From Bacteroidota bacterium (GTDB taxonomy: Bacteria > Bacteroidota > Bacteroidia > Chitinophagales > Chitinophagaceae): a stretch of DNA of 38,915 bases. Below are positions 16,095 through 24,398 of this stretch, piece after piece. The notes under the pieces were generated by a model. It saw only the letters and a program-made list of their open reading frames with translations. It was not told the DNA's origin and made no database searches. Made by a program: the position numbers and the translations under genes. Numbering within the stretch: the first letter of the stretch is position 1; each line of letters opens with the position of its first letter. The stretch is taken from NCBI GenBank assembly GCA_003175935.1, contig PSRI01000057.1:1-38915 (forward strand), in the 5' to 3' direction.

Positions 16095-19040
16095 ATGAAA
16101 CCCATTGATTTGGTGAAACGCCTGGTTTCATTCATATTATTATTGTTTCTCGCAAAACTGGTTCCTGCCCAAAATGCATATTGGCAACAACAGGTCAATT
16201 ATAAAATAGACGTAACTCTTAACACGCTTGAAAAAACGCTGGACGCTTTTGAAAGAATTCAATACACCAATAATTCGCCCGACACACTCCTTTTTATTTG
16301 GTTCCATCTTTGGCCAAATGCATTTAAAAATGATAAAACGGCTTTTAGTGATCAGTTGCTGCAAATCGGTAGAACAGATTTCTATTTTTCATCCAAAGAT
16401 CAAAAGGGGTATATCAATCGACTTGACTTTAGAGTAAATGATGTTCCTTTAAAAGTAACGGACCATCCCAATTTTCAGGATGTAGTTAGACTCAATTTAA
16501 ATCAGCCACTCCCTCCTGGTGCCACGATTGAAATTACAACCCCATTTCATGTAAGACTCCCTTATAATTTTTCCAGAGGAGGCCATATTGATCAATCTTA
16601 CCAAATCACACAATGGTATCCTAAGCCGGCAGTATACGATAAAAATGGCTGGCACCCCATGCCCTATTTGGATCAGGGCGAATTTTATAGTGAGTTTGGG
16701 AATTTTGAAGTAAAAATTACACTCCCCGAAAATTTTATCGTTGCAGCCACAGGTGAGCTTCAAACTGAAAGTGAGAAAACCTGGTTGTTGTATCTCAGCA
16801 ATGGTGGAAATCCTGAGCATCGGCCGGCAAAAAATGCGGGCCCCAAAAGACCGGGAGCAGTTGAAATCAATCCAAAAAAACTTAGCCTGGAAGAGCGTGG
16901 CGAAGTCAAAAATCCAACACCTAAAAAACCTGTTGCGATTGGCGCAAAAAAAACTAAAACTCCCATAGTACCTCAGCCCTCATCGACCTTAAAAACTTTA
17001 ATATACAGGGAGAATAATATTCACGACTTCGCCTGGTTTGCAGATATGAGGTTTGTTGTAAGACATGACACCCTTCAACTTCCTTCTGGAAGAGTCATAG
17101 ATCTCTTTGCCTACGTGATGCCCGATCAATTTGAAAAATGGAAAAACTGCATTTCATATATGAAAGATGCAGTTTCATTGAGATCAAAATGGATTGGCGA
17201 ATATCCTTTCCCGGTAGTGAGCGTGGTACAAATGCCTCTGCCTTCAAATGGAGGAATGGAATATCCAACAATCACTTTACTTTCTGCACTGCCCGATACA
17301 CTTACTATTGACGAAACCGTGCAACATGAAATCGGACATAACTGGTTTTATGGCGTTTTGGGCAGCAACGAAAGAGACCATCCTTGGATGGATGAAGGCA
17401 TTAACACTTTTTATGACCGGAGATATACTGCTAAGAAATATGGTAATCCTAAAATAATCAGCCTTGGTTCCAATGTTGGGCTATCCGAATATGATTTCGA
17501 GAAAGTAGGCTTCGAAACGATAGCATCCGTACACAAAGACCAACCCATAAACGAAAGCTCTGTCGCATATACTCCGCTGAATTATGTTCTTGTCGTTTAT
17601 CACAAAACCGGGGAATGGATGAAGCTGATGGAAAAGGAATTGGGCCAGCCAACTTTTGACTCCTGTATGCACGCGTATTTTTCTACGTGGAAATACAAAC
17701 ATCCAATGCCCGAGGATTTCAAGGCAGTTTTAGAAAAGACGAGCGGTAAAAATCTGGATAGTATTTTCCAATTACTTGATGCCACCGGCAGTCTCTCACC
17801 AAATAGAAAAAAACCATTGAAATTTTCATTCATCGCCCATTTAGATCCCGAAAACAAATATCATTATATCAGCCTCTCGCCAATTATGGGAATAAATGCT
17901 TATGATGGCGCTATGCCTGGTCTCATGCTTCATAATTACAATCTTCCCTATACTAAATTTCAATTTCTGGCATCGGCAATGTATGCAACCAGGAGCAAAA
18001 CAATAAATACTATCGACAGGGCCACCTACACCTGGTTTCCCAAAAATGTGTTTCAAAAAGTTGAAATCGGAACCACCTTTGCCAAATTTTCAATGAATGA
18101 ATACACAGATTCATCTGGAAATAGAAATTATATGGGTTTCACAAAATTGGTTCCACAAGCCAGGTTTGAATTTAAAAATAGCGATCCGCGAAGCCAGCTA
18201 CTTCGTTTTTTCCAGATCAAATCCTATTTTATTTCGGAGGATCACTTGCATTCTTTTGTTGATACAATTAATAATATTGAAACTTATTCCATTAATAAAA
18301 AATATACCAACATTAGTCAAATGAGGTATGTTACAGATAACAGCAGGGAACTGTATCCATACCACTGGGAACTTCAATTTGAAGTTGCTGAGGATTTTGG
18401 CAAGGCAGCTTTTACGGGTAATTATTTTTTCAATTACTCAGGAAAAGGTGGAATTGATTTCAGATGGTTTGCAGGCAAATTCTTTTATCTGGGAAATAAA
18501 ACCAATGAAAAAGAACTCAATACCGATCGTTACCATCTCAATATGACCGGTCCAAAAGGAGAAGAAGACTATACCTACAGCAATTATTTTTTTGGCAGGA
18601 ATGATTTTGAAGGCTTTAATTCACAACAAATCATGATTCGCGATGGTGCATTCAAAGTGCGGACTGATTATCTGAATTCTAAAATTGGAAAAACAGACAA
18701 TTGGCTGGCATCAATGAATTTTACATCTACAATTCCGGATCGCATCAATCCACTCAGTATCCTTCCAATAAAAATTCCCTTAAAATTGTTTTTGGATGTA
18801 GGAACTTACGGAGACGTATGGTCGAAAAATTCTACCATACCCAAATTCCTTTACGATGCAGGCTTACAAATCTCACTCATAAAAGACCTGGTTAATATTT
18901 ATGTTCCCTTGTTGTACAGCAATCAATACAGGGATTACTTTAAATCGACTCCCGGGAATGATTTCTGGCAAAGGATATCATTCAGCATAGACATCCAGAA
19001 TATCAACTACAAAAAAATAAAGAGTATTTTCCTCCTGTAA
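16095..19040 (+). CDS. M1-family zinc metallopeptidase
   Basis: This is a 981-residue protein from ATG 16095; the TTG just upstream is a less likely start. A signal peptide (LVSFILLLFLAKLVPAQ) indicates export. The M1 catalytic signature is intact: H411-E412-x-x-H415 (HEIGHNW) and, 18 residues later, the third zinc ligand E434 (WMDEGINTF). The exopeptidase motif appears as GGMEYPT instead of GAMEN. Residues about 230-300 form an unusual Pro/Lys-rich linker inside the N-terminal beta domain. The C-terminal ~380 residues are beta-rich and lack the ERAP-like helical domain. Probably a periplasmic or surface aminopeptidase; why it sits in a polysaccharide operon is unclear. Confidence 0.93.
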   Translation: MKPIDLVKRLVSFILLLFLAKLVPAQNAYWQQQVNYKIDVTLNTLEKTLDAFERIQYTNNSPDTLLFIWFHLWPNAFKNDKTAFSDQLLQIGRTDFYFSSKDQKGYINRLDFRVNDVPLKVTDHPNFQDVVRLNLNQPLPPGATIEITTPFHVRLPYNFSRGGHIDQSYQITQWYPKPAVYDKNGWHPMPYLDQGEFYSEFGNFEVKITLPENFIVAATGELQTESEKTWLLYLSNGGNPEHRPAKNAGPKRPGAVEINPKKLSLEERGEVKNPTPKKPVAIGAKKTKTPIVPQPSSTLKTLIYRENNIHDFAWFADMRFVVRHDTLQLPSGRVIDLFAYVMPDQFEKWKNCISYMKDAVSLRSKWIGEYPFPVVSVVQMPLPSNGGMEYPTITLLSALPDTLTIDETVQHEIGHNWFYGVLGSNERDHPWMDEGINTFYDRRYTAKKYGNPKIISLGSNVGLSEYDFEKVGFETIASVHKDQPINESSVAYTPLNYVLVVYHKTGEWMKLMEKELGQPTFDSCMHAYFSTWKYKHPMPEDFKAVLEKTSGKNLDSIFQLLDATGSLSPNRKKPLKFSFIAHLDPENKYHYISLSPIMGINAYDGAMPGLMLHNYNLPYTKFQFLASAMYATRSKTINTIDRATYTWFPKNVFQKVEIGTTFAKFSMNEYTDSSGNRNYMGFTKLVPQARFEFKNSDPRSQLLRFFQIKSYFISEDHLHSFVDTINNIETYSINKKYTNISQMRYVTDNSRELYPYHWELQFEVAEDFGKAAFTGNYFFNYSGKGGIDFRWFAGKFFYLGNKTNEKELNTDRYHLNMTGPKGEEDYTYSNYFFGRNDFEGFNSQQIMIRDGAFKVRTDYLNSKIGKTDNWLASMNFTSTIPDRINPLSILPIKIPLKLFLDVGTYGDVWSKNSTIPKFLYDAGLQISLIKDLVNIYVPLLYSNQYRDYFKSTPGNDFWQRISFSIDIQNINYKKIKSIFLL

Positions 19041-19046
19041 TTCAGA

Positions 19047-19979
19047 ATGAATTCAGAAAATAATCGCATACAATTTGTCGCCCGCAAAGATATTGATGAA
19101 GGGAGATGGAATGCCAGAGTGGAATCGGCTGCCAACGGACTTATTTATGCCAATACAAATATGCTGGACGCGTTTTCACCAGGCTGGAGTGCACTGCTCA
19201 CTTCAGATTACAAAGTTGTGATGCCGCTAACATCAAGGAAGAAATTCGGTTTTACTTATTTGTATCAGCCACCATTTGCCGCATCCCTGGGAATCATCGG
19301 AGATTTATCAGATAAAACTATTAACGAGTTTTTATTCGCAATTCCATCCTTATTTAAATTGGTGGACATCCAGCTTAACGAGACAAACTTATCTGATCAG
19401 TTGTCCCCAAATTTTGCATTCAGAAAACGGCGAAATCTTTTGTTGAAATTAGATGACTATTCACAAGTGGCTTCTGGTTACAAACGCCTCGCGAACAGAA
19501 TGCTTGCAAAAGCAAAGGAACTAAAAATAGAAATAAAAGATGAGGTCCCTGCCGAAGATATAATTGAATTTTACAGGAGACATTATTCGGGAAGCCATCA
19601 GGAAATAAAATCACCGGATTATCTGGGTCTTCTCAACGCTTGCAACAATCCATTCGGAAAAATGCATACGGTAACCTACCAAGCAAGCTCCGGAGGCAAG
19701 ATTTTGGCCTCTTATCTCCTGTTTAAAGATGAAAAATTTGTCTATTCGATCCTTGGCGGAAGCATTAAAGAAGGAAAGGAATCAGGCGCTTTCTATTTAC
19801 TAACAGACAGGGCCATACGCGATAATTGTGGACAAAATAAAATTTTCAGGTTTGAGGGATCAGATGATGAAGGGATTGCTTTTTTTGATTCACAATTTGG
19901 TCCCGCAGAAATTAATTACCCCCACTTAATAATAAACAGGTTGCCATGGCCACTCAGATGGTTTAAACTGGCAAAATAA
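19047..19979 (+). CDS. FemAB/CelD-like GNAT-fold acyl- or aminoacyltransferase
   Basis: This encodes 310 residues with no signal peptide. The pattern fits the FemAB-like GNAT_6 group: a degenerate N-terminal half (GLIYANTNMLDAFSPGWSALL and YLYQPPFAASLGI), and a C-terminal half with a long amphipathic region, SGGKILASYLLFKDEKFVYSILGGS, and AFYLLTDRAIRDNCGQNKIF ending in FEGSDDEGIAFFDSQFG. Relatives modify peptidoglycan side chains, or act in exopolysaccharide or lipid biosynthesis. It starts 6 bases after the M1 peptidase stop, the last gene of the envelope operon, and converges on ispD with only 7 bases between. Substrate unknown. Confidence 0.75.
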   Translation: MNSENNRIQFVARKDIDEGRWNARVESAANGLIYANTNMLDAFSPGWSALLTSDYKVVMPLTSRKKFGFTYLYQPPFAASLGIIGDLSDKTINEFLFAIPSLFKLVDIQLNETNLSDQLSPNFAFRKRRNLLLKLDDYSQVASGYKRLANRMLAKAKELKIEIKDEVPAEDIIEFYRRHYSGSHQEIKSPDYLGLLNACNNPFGKMHTVTYQASSGGKILASYLLFKDEKFVYSILGGSIKEGKESGAFYLLTDRAIRDNCGQNKIFRFEGSDDEGIAFFDSQFGPAEINYPHLIINRLPWPLRWFKLAK

Positions 19980-19986
19980 AGTGCGT

Positions 19987-20655
19987 TTAATTTCCTTCCA
20001 GAATTTTTTCGGCAATTTGGAGATCAATCGGAGATGTGATTTTAATATTGTGCTCCTCCCCCGGTATGAGATGAATAGCCTGGCCATACGATTCAACAAC
20101 AGTGGCTTCATCTGTAAATGATTCATGGTACGGCTGAGAGAATGCCGCCAATAATATATCACTTTGGAAAGTTTGCGGCGTTTGGATGCTGCGAATTTTT
20201 GTGCGATCAATCACCTCGGTTCTTCCCGAAAGCACCATTCTCAAACTATCCTTTACTTCAATTGCCGGAATGGCACTCCCCTTATCGACGGCCTGGTAAT
20301 AACATCGCTCGATTAAATCCCGGGAAACCAAACACCGTACGGCGTCGTGAACAAATACAATGGAGTTTTTTTCAACCTTAGCTAATCCATTCCTGACAGA
20401 TTCAAATCGCGTTGCACCTCCGGAAACAAATGATGCGGGAATGGAAATACCGGAATTATTTGCAGACAGCTTTCCTTCATTAAAATATTTTTCCGGCAAT
20501 ACCACAATGAAATGTATATCAGGGAAAGTATTTGCAAAAACCTCGAGGCTCCGTTGAAGGATAGGTTTGCCCTGTAAAGAAAGGAATTGCTTGGGCATAT
20601 CTGTTCCCATTCTGGATCCCGAACCGCCCGCAACAATAACAGCAAATTTCTTCAT
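19987..20655 (-). CDS. ispD: 2-C-methyl-D-erythritol 4-phosphate cytidylyltransferase
   Basis: This is a 222-residue enzyme of the MEP isoprenoid pathway that joins CTP and MEP to CDP-ME and pyrophosphate. The nucleotide-binding loop IVAGGSGSRMGTDMPKQF is at the N-terminus, VHDAVR is central, then the family's Q-TPQTF (RSIQTPQTF), FTDEATVVE, and NIKITSPIDL at the end. I chose ATG 20655 (MKKFAVIVAGG), the usual family start; ATG 20664 three codons upstream is also possible. It lies downstream of the heptose kinase on the same strand but is separated by 359 bases of repeats, so co-transcription is uncertain. Confidence 0.94.
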   Translation of the reverse strand: MKKFAVIVAGGSGSRMGTDMPKQFLSLQGKPILQRSLEVFANTFPDIHFIVVLPEKYFNEGKLSANNSGISIPASFVSGGATRFESVRNGLAKVEKNSIVFVHDAVRCLVSRDLIERCYYQAVDKGSAIPAIEVKDSLRMVLSGRTEVIDRTKIRSIQTPQTFQSDILLAAFSQPYHESFTDEATVVESYGQAIHLIPGEEHNIKITSPIDLQIAEKILEGN

Positions 20656-21014
20656 CAGGTGCATTTTGGGGCAAATTAATGATTTACGTCGTTTCCTCCC
20701 CTGTCATTTCGAGCGAAGCGAGAAATCTGGCTGCAAATGCCAATTGATGAAAACCGACCTGCATAAGGATACGTCAATCATCCTTCGCTCGTCATTTCGA
20801 GGCGCGTCCGAAGGACTGTCCCGATGGCTATCGGGAAGAAATCTGACTACAAATGCCAATTGATGAAAACCGACGTGCTTGAGAAGTCGTGAATCATTTG
20901 TCTTTTTGCATTACGCGCACGCGCATTTCCACCTTCTCTCTTGTCATTTCGAGCGAAGCGAGAAATCTGCAACGCATAAACACAGGATGATTGCAGATCA
21001 TCCTTCCATTTGTG
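20656..21014. repeat. Repeat-filled intergenic region (TCATTTCGAG family)
   Basis: Between the rfaE1-type gene and ispD there are three copies of the interspersed repeat GTCATTTCGAGCGAAGCGAG ending AAATCT: 20703-20729, 20943-20969, and a longer variant at 20791-20845. In the variant the middle is replaced by GGCGCGTCCGAAGGACTG and an inverted repeat CCCGATGGCTATCGGG. The sequence after copies 1 and 2 (AAATGCCAATTGATGAAAAC and on) is also duplicated (about 20722-20763 and 20839-20880). No gene or promoter is visible in the gap. Confidence 0.8.
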
Positions 21015-22001
21015 TCAATCGAGAAGCAAATTGCATTCATCAAGAAGTTTGTCCTTCCTGATCGCCACCGTGCCAACCTCTTCACATACCAATCCGCCCG
21101 CAATATTGGCGACTTCCGCCATGGCATGAGGATCTTTTGTAACGGCGTAAACCAAAGCAGCAACTGCAATTACTGTGTCGCCGGCTCCGCTTACATCGGC
21201 GATATTTCTTAAGTGCGAGGGTAAAATCTTGTGGTCCTTTCCCTTTTGAAAGAAGACTCCCCTTTCGGAAAGTGTAATAAATGAAATTTCGTGCGAAAGT
21301 TGTTTCTCCAGAGCCTCATGAATTTCTGCAAATGCAGCATCATTCAATTCTTCAGGAACGATATTAAGTCCTTCCCTCACTTCTTTTAAATTGGGCTTGA
21401 AAATCGTCACTCCTTTATATGCAAAAAAGTTCTTCCTTTTGGGATCAACTGCAGTAATAATCCCGTTTTTATTACAAAGGTCAATTACTTTTCGTATAAC
21501 CAGCTCCGTTAGCACACCTTTGTTGTAATCTTCGAAAATGATTACATCTGGTCGTTCCTGCGCCACAAAATTCTGAACCGCCAAAATCAAACGATTTTCA
21601 TCTTCATAACCCAGATCTTTTGTGATTTCATTATCCAGGCGCATCATTTGCTGATTGCGGCTAATGATGCGAACTTTATTAGTTGTGATGCGATTTTGGC
21701 TGCTAAGTAAGAATTCTGTATTAATTCCTGCATCCTCAAACATTTTTTTCAGATGTTTACCATCGTCATCATTTCCCATTACTGAAAGCACAGAAATTTT
21801 TGCCTCAAGCGAAGCGATATTTAACGCAACATTCCCGGCTCCTCCAATCCTATACTCCTTCTTTTCAAGTGACACAATTGGTACAGGCGCTTCAGGCGAG
21901 ATTCTATCAACTTTACCCCACATGTAAGTGTCCAGCATCACGTCTCCAATAACACCAATTTTGATGTCCCTGAATTTCTCAAATAGCTGTTCAAAGTTCA
22001 C
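21015..22001 (-). CDS. rfaE1: D-glycero-beta-D-manno-heptose-7-phosphate kinase (RfaE1/HldA-like)
   Basis: This is a 328-residue PfkB-family kinase. The N-terminal segment GDVMLDTYMWGKVDRISPEA with PVPIV is specific for the RfaE kinase domain. The sugar-binding GGAGNVALN follows at about residue 53, and the catalytic DVSGAGDT near 268 carries the aspartate base and anion hole. Family knowledge: it phosphorylates heptose-7-phosphate at C1 for ADP-heptose and LPS inner-core synthesis. It lacks the cytidylyltransferase domain of bifunctional HldE, so a separate HldC-like enzyme would be needed elsewhere. It starts 15 bases after the APC permease stop and may be co-transcribed with it. A related ribokinase-family sugar kinase is a less likely reading. 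Confidence 0.87.
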   Translation of the reverse strand: MNFEQLFEKFRDIKIGVIGDVMLDTYMWGKVDRISPEAPVPIVSLEKKEYRIGGAGNVALNIASLEAKISVLSVMGNDDDGKHLKKMFEDAGINTEFLLSSQNRITTNKVRIISRNQQMMRLDNEITKDLGYEDENRLILAVQNFVAQERPDVIIFEDYNKGVLTELVIRKVIDLCNKNGIITAVDPKRKNFFAYKGVTIFKPNLKEVREGLNIVPEELNDAAFAEIHEALEKQLSHEISFITLSERGVFFQKGKDHKILPSHLRNIADVSGAGDTVIAVAALVYAVTKDPHAMAEVANIAGGLVCEEVGTVAIRKDKLLDECNLLLD

Positions 22002-22016
22002 CTGTGTTCAATTTTA

Positions 22017-23471
22017 TTAATCGGCTGTATTATTTTTCTTTTTTCCTGAAACTGCAATGTAATACAAAGGTATTCCCAATAAAGCAATGATGAGACCGGG
22101 CCAGGTGTAGTTGCTCTTATAGAAGATAAGCAGGGTACAAAAACTAATACCCATCACGATATAAATAAAAGGCAGTACCGGGTATCCAAAAGCTTTATAA
22201 GGACGTTCTACATTGGGGCTCTTCTTCCTCATAATAAAAATGCCAATAATAGTCAGAACGTAGAAGATTACAACTACAAACGAAACCATGTCCAACAAAT
22301 CGCCATATTTTCCGCTAAGGCATAACAGGGAAGCCACAATGCATTGGGTCCACAATGCCCATTGAGGAACGGCATTTTTGTTGAGGGAACTTGCCTTCTT
22401 AAAAAACAATCCATCCTGTGCCATGGTATAGTATACCCTGGCACCTGCAAGCACCAAACCATTGATGCATCCGAAAGTTGAAACCATGATGAGAACGGCA
22501 ATAATTGCTCTACCGGCATCTCCAAAAATGACATTGGCAGCCGCAACAGCCAAGCGGTCTTCAGTAGGAAATGCAATTTCATTCAGCGGAAGAACATGCA
22601 GGTACATCAGGTTCGCTGTAATGTAGATAACCGTAACCGTTAGTGTACCCAGGAATAAACTCAGTCCGATATTGCGCTTCGGATTTTTAATTTCACCTGC
22701 AATAAAAGTAACATTGTTCCATGCATCGCTGCTGAATACTGAACCAACCATTGCTGCTGCAATTGCTCCCATTAATGTTACTCCTGAAATTTCTTTCCAA
22801 CCCGTAGGGATCAAAACACCCTGGCCATTTTTTGCGCCAAGGTCTTGCATGGAATGAAATCCTGATTGCCAGTTTTGGCCCCAGAAACTTTCCTTAACAA
22901 GCAAAAAGCCAAAGAGAATAAGTCCAAATAATGACAGCAATTTTGAAATAGTAAAAGTGGTCTGGATTATTTTACCTTCTTTAATTCCTCTCGTATTTAT
23001 TAATGTGAGGAATGCTATTAAAGCAATTGCTACTAATTGCGCAGGATATAATTTGAAGGATCCGATTTGTAAAAGAATATTCTGATCTTTTATATCCAGT
23101 GCCGGAATAAAATAACCAGTAAATTTTGCAAAAGCTACAGCAACAGCCGCGATAGTGCCAGTTTGAATCACTGCAAAAAAGCTCCAACCATAAAGAAATC
23201 CAACAAGCGGATTATAGGCTTCTTTCAGGTAAACATATTGTCCCCCTGCTTTTGGAAACATGCCACTCAATTCACCATAACTCACTGCTGCGGTAATGGT
23301 CATAAATCCGGTAATAACCCACACCGCAACCAACCATCCTGCAGATCCCACGTTGCGTGTAATATCTGCGCTAACAATAAAAATTCCCGAACCTATCATG
23401 GATCCTGCCACAACCATCGTAGCATCTAATAATCCGAGTGAGGGCTTGAATTCAGTCTTGGTATTGCTCAT
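22017..23471 (-). CDS. APC-superfamily amino-acid permease
   Basis: This is a 484-residue polytopic protein with about 12 hydrophobic segments. The first helix region contains the APC signature MIGSGIFIVSADI (residues about 20-32), followed by SYGELSGMFPKAGGQYVYLKEAYNP, the conserved helix-2/3 loop. Near residues 225-260, GSVFSSDAWNNVTFIAGEIKNPKRNI matches the LAT-like branch (amino-acid/polyamine antiporters and uptake systems). Located in the inner membrane; substrate not predictable. A strong hairpin with a T-run ends 15 bases upstream of the start codon, and the heptose kinase follows with a 15-base gap. Confidence 0.9.
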   Translation of the reverse strand: MSNTKTEFKPSLGLLDATMVVAGSMIGSGIFIVSADITRNVGSAGWLVAVWVITGFMTITAAVSYGELSGMFPKAGGQYVYLKEAYNPLVGFLYGWSFFAVIQTGTIAAVAVAFAKFTGYFIPALDIKDQNILLQIGSFKLYPAQLVAIALIAFLTLINTRGIKEGKIIQTTFTISKLLSLFGLILFGFLLVKESFWGQNWQSGFHSMQDLGAKNGQGVLIPTGWKEISGVTLMGAIAAAMVGSVFSSDAWNNVTFIAGEIKNPKRNIGLSLFLGTLTVTVIYITANLMYLHVLPLNEIAFPTEDRLAVAAANVIFGDAGRAIIAVLIMVSTFGCINGLVLAGARVYYTMAQDGLFFKKASSLNKNAVPQWALWTQCIVASLLCLSGKYGDLLDMVSFVVVIFYVLTIIGIFIMRKKSPNVERPYKAFGYPVLPFIYIVMGISFCTLLIFYKSNYTWPGLIIALLGIPLYYIAVSGKKKNNTAD

Positions 23472-23485
23472 ATTGATTAAATAAA

Positions 23486-23530
23486 AATTCCCGATCTAAT
23501 CCTGCATTTTTCTGGATCCGCTCGGGAATT
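23486..23530 (-). terminator. Terminator or attenuator between ompH-like and APC genes
   Basis: On the minus strand AATTCCCGA pairs with TCGGGAATT (9 bp), with a smaller ATCC/GGAT pair inside the loop, followed by TTTTATTT. It follows the OmpH-like gene by 28 bases and ends 15 bases before the APC start, so it could end the first transcript or attenuate read-through into the permease. Confidence 0.6.
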
Positions 23531-23558
23531 GAAGATAATAAATTCAATTACACGAAAA

Positions 23559-24170
23559 CTATTTTTTCTCCTCAGTTCGCTTATACATCTTGTTTAACCC
23601 TGCTATCACTTCATTGGTGATATTGAACACAGGGTCCTGGTATAAGAAAACATTCGCGTTTTTGGAATAGGAAAACACATAAGTATATCCGTTTTCCCTG
23701 CTATAAATCGTGAGATAATCGTTTATCTTTTTGAATATTTCGTCCCTGAGAACCATTGCTTCCTGGGAAACATCCTGCTCCATTTTTCTTCTCTGGCCCT
23801 CGAGATATTGTAATTGCTGGTCGTAATCACGCTTGAAAGATTCCGCTTCTATCTGAGTGATATCATTTCCTTTTTTTAGAAAATTTACTCGCTTGTCGTC
23901 CAGTTGCTGGTACGCGCCGTTTAATTGCCTGTCAATTCCTTCTTTTTTCTTCTCGAAATTTTCCCACTTCTCTTTATAGAATTCAAATTTTGCATCAATC
24001 GTGTCGAGATCAACATACGCTATTCGAATCGGTTTATTTTTTGAAGTATCGTTGGCATGTAATTCGGCGGCCAGGCTACTTACCTGCCTTGAATGCGAGT
24101 AATGAAGATAGAATAAGACACAAACCGCGCCCAGTAACAAAAAAGAGAGAATAGTGGTAAAATTTCTCAT
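23559..24170 (-). CDS. OmpH/Skp-like periplasmic chaperone family protein
   Basis: This encodes 203 residues. An N-terminal hydrophobic segment (FTTILSFLLLGAVCVLFYLH) is a signal or membrane anchor. The mature part begins with IRIAYVDLDTIDAKFEFYKE, the OmpH/Skp strand-and-helix start. It continues as a long charged coiled coil (residues about 70-140) and closes with YTYVFSYSKNANVFLYQDPVFNITNEVIAGLN, the returning strand. Skp trimers hold unfolded outer-membrane proteins in their coiled-coil tentacles. Several paralogues are common in Bacteroidota, and this one is away from the bamA locus. The client is unknown. Confidence 0.85.
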   Translation of the reverse strand: MRNFTTILSFLLLGAVCVLFYLHYSHSRQVSSLAAELHANDTSKNKPIRIAYVDLDTIDAKFEFYKEKWENFEKKKEGIDRQLNGAYQQLDDKRVNFLKKGNDITQIEAESFKRDYDQQLQYLEGQRRKMEQDVSQEAMVLRDEIFKKINDYLTIYSRENGYTYVFSYSKNANVFLYQDPVFNITNEVIAGLNKMYKRTEEKK

Positions 24171-24183
24171 GAAGGATTTTTTG

Positions 24184-24211
24184 CAAATTAGAAAAATTAG
24201 TGAATGAACAA
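24184..24211 (-). promoter_or_regulatory. Candidate promoter of the OmpH-like gene
   Basis: On the minus strand, TTG (24211-24209), 18 bases, then TAATTTG (24190-24184), close to the TTG-N19-TAnnTTTG pattern. The start codon at 24170 follows within 15 bases, so the leader would be very short. Confidence 0.35.
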
Positions 24212-24319
24212 GGACGACGAAATTGAACTTTAGTAAACACTTAACAGTAATCCGGCCCCAATGAAATATGCCATAAAATCATCATTAATAACTGGCATTT
24301 TTAGCTGATAAAATACAAC

Positions 24320-24349
24320 AAAAAAGAGTAGATCACTCTACTCCTTTTT
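24320..24349 (-). terminator. Terminator after rpoC
   Basis: On the minus strand GAGTAG (24343-24338) pairs with CTACTC (24331-24326) around a 6-base loop and is followed by TTTTTT. The flanking A and T runs extend the stem. It lies about 55 bases past the rpoC stop and closes the ribosomal protein-RNA polymerase operon. Confidence 0.7.
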
Positions 24350-24398
24350 GCTGATTTCATTTCCTGTTTCAGGATGCGTTACACATCCGAATCGGAAT

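Noticed and set aside
20567-20863. 98-codon plus-strand frame over the repeat region
   Set aside because: It is mostly translated TCATTTCGAG-type repeat plus antisense ispD (peptides such as CHFERSEKSG), a known artefact.
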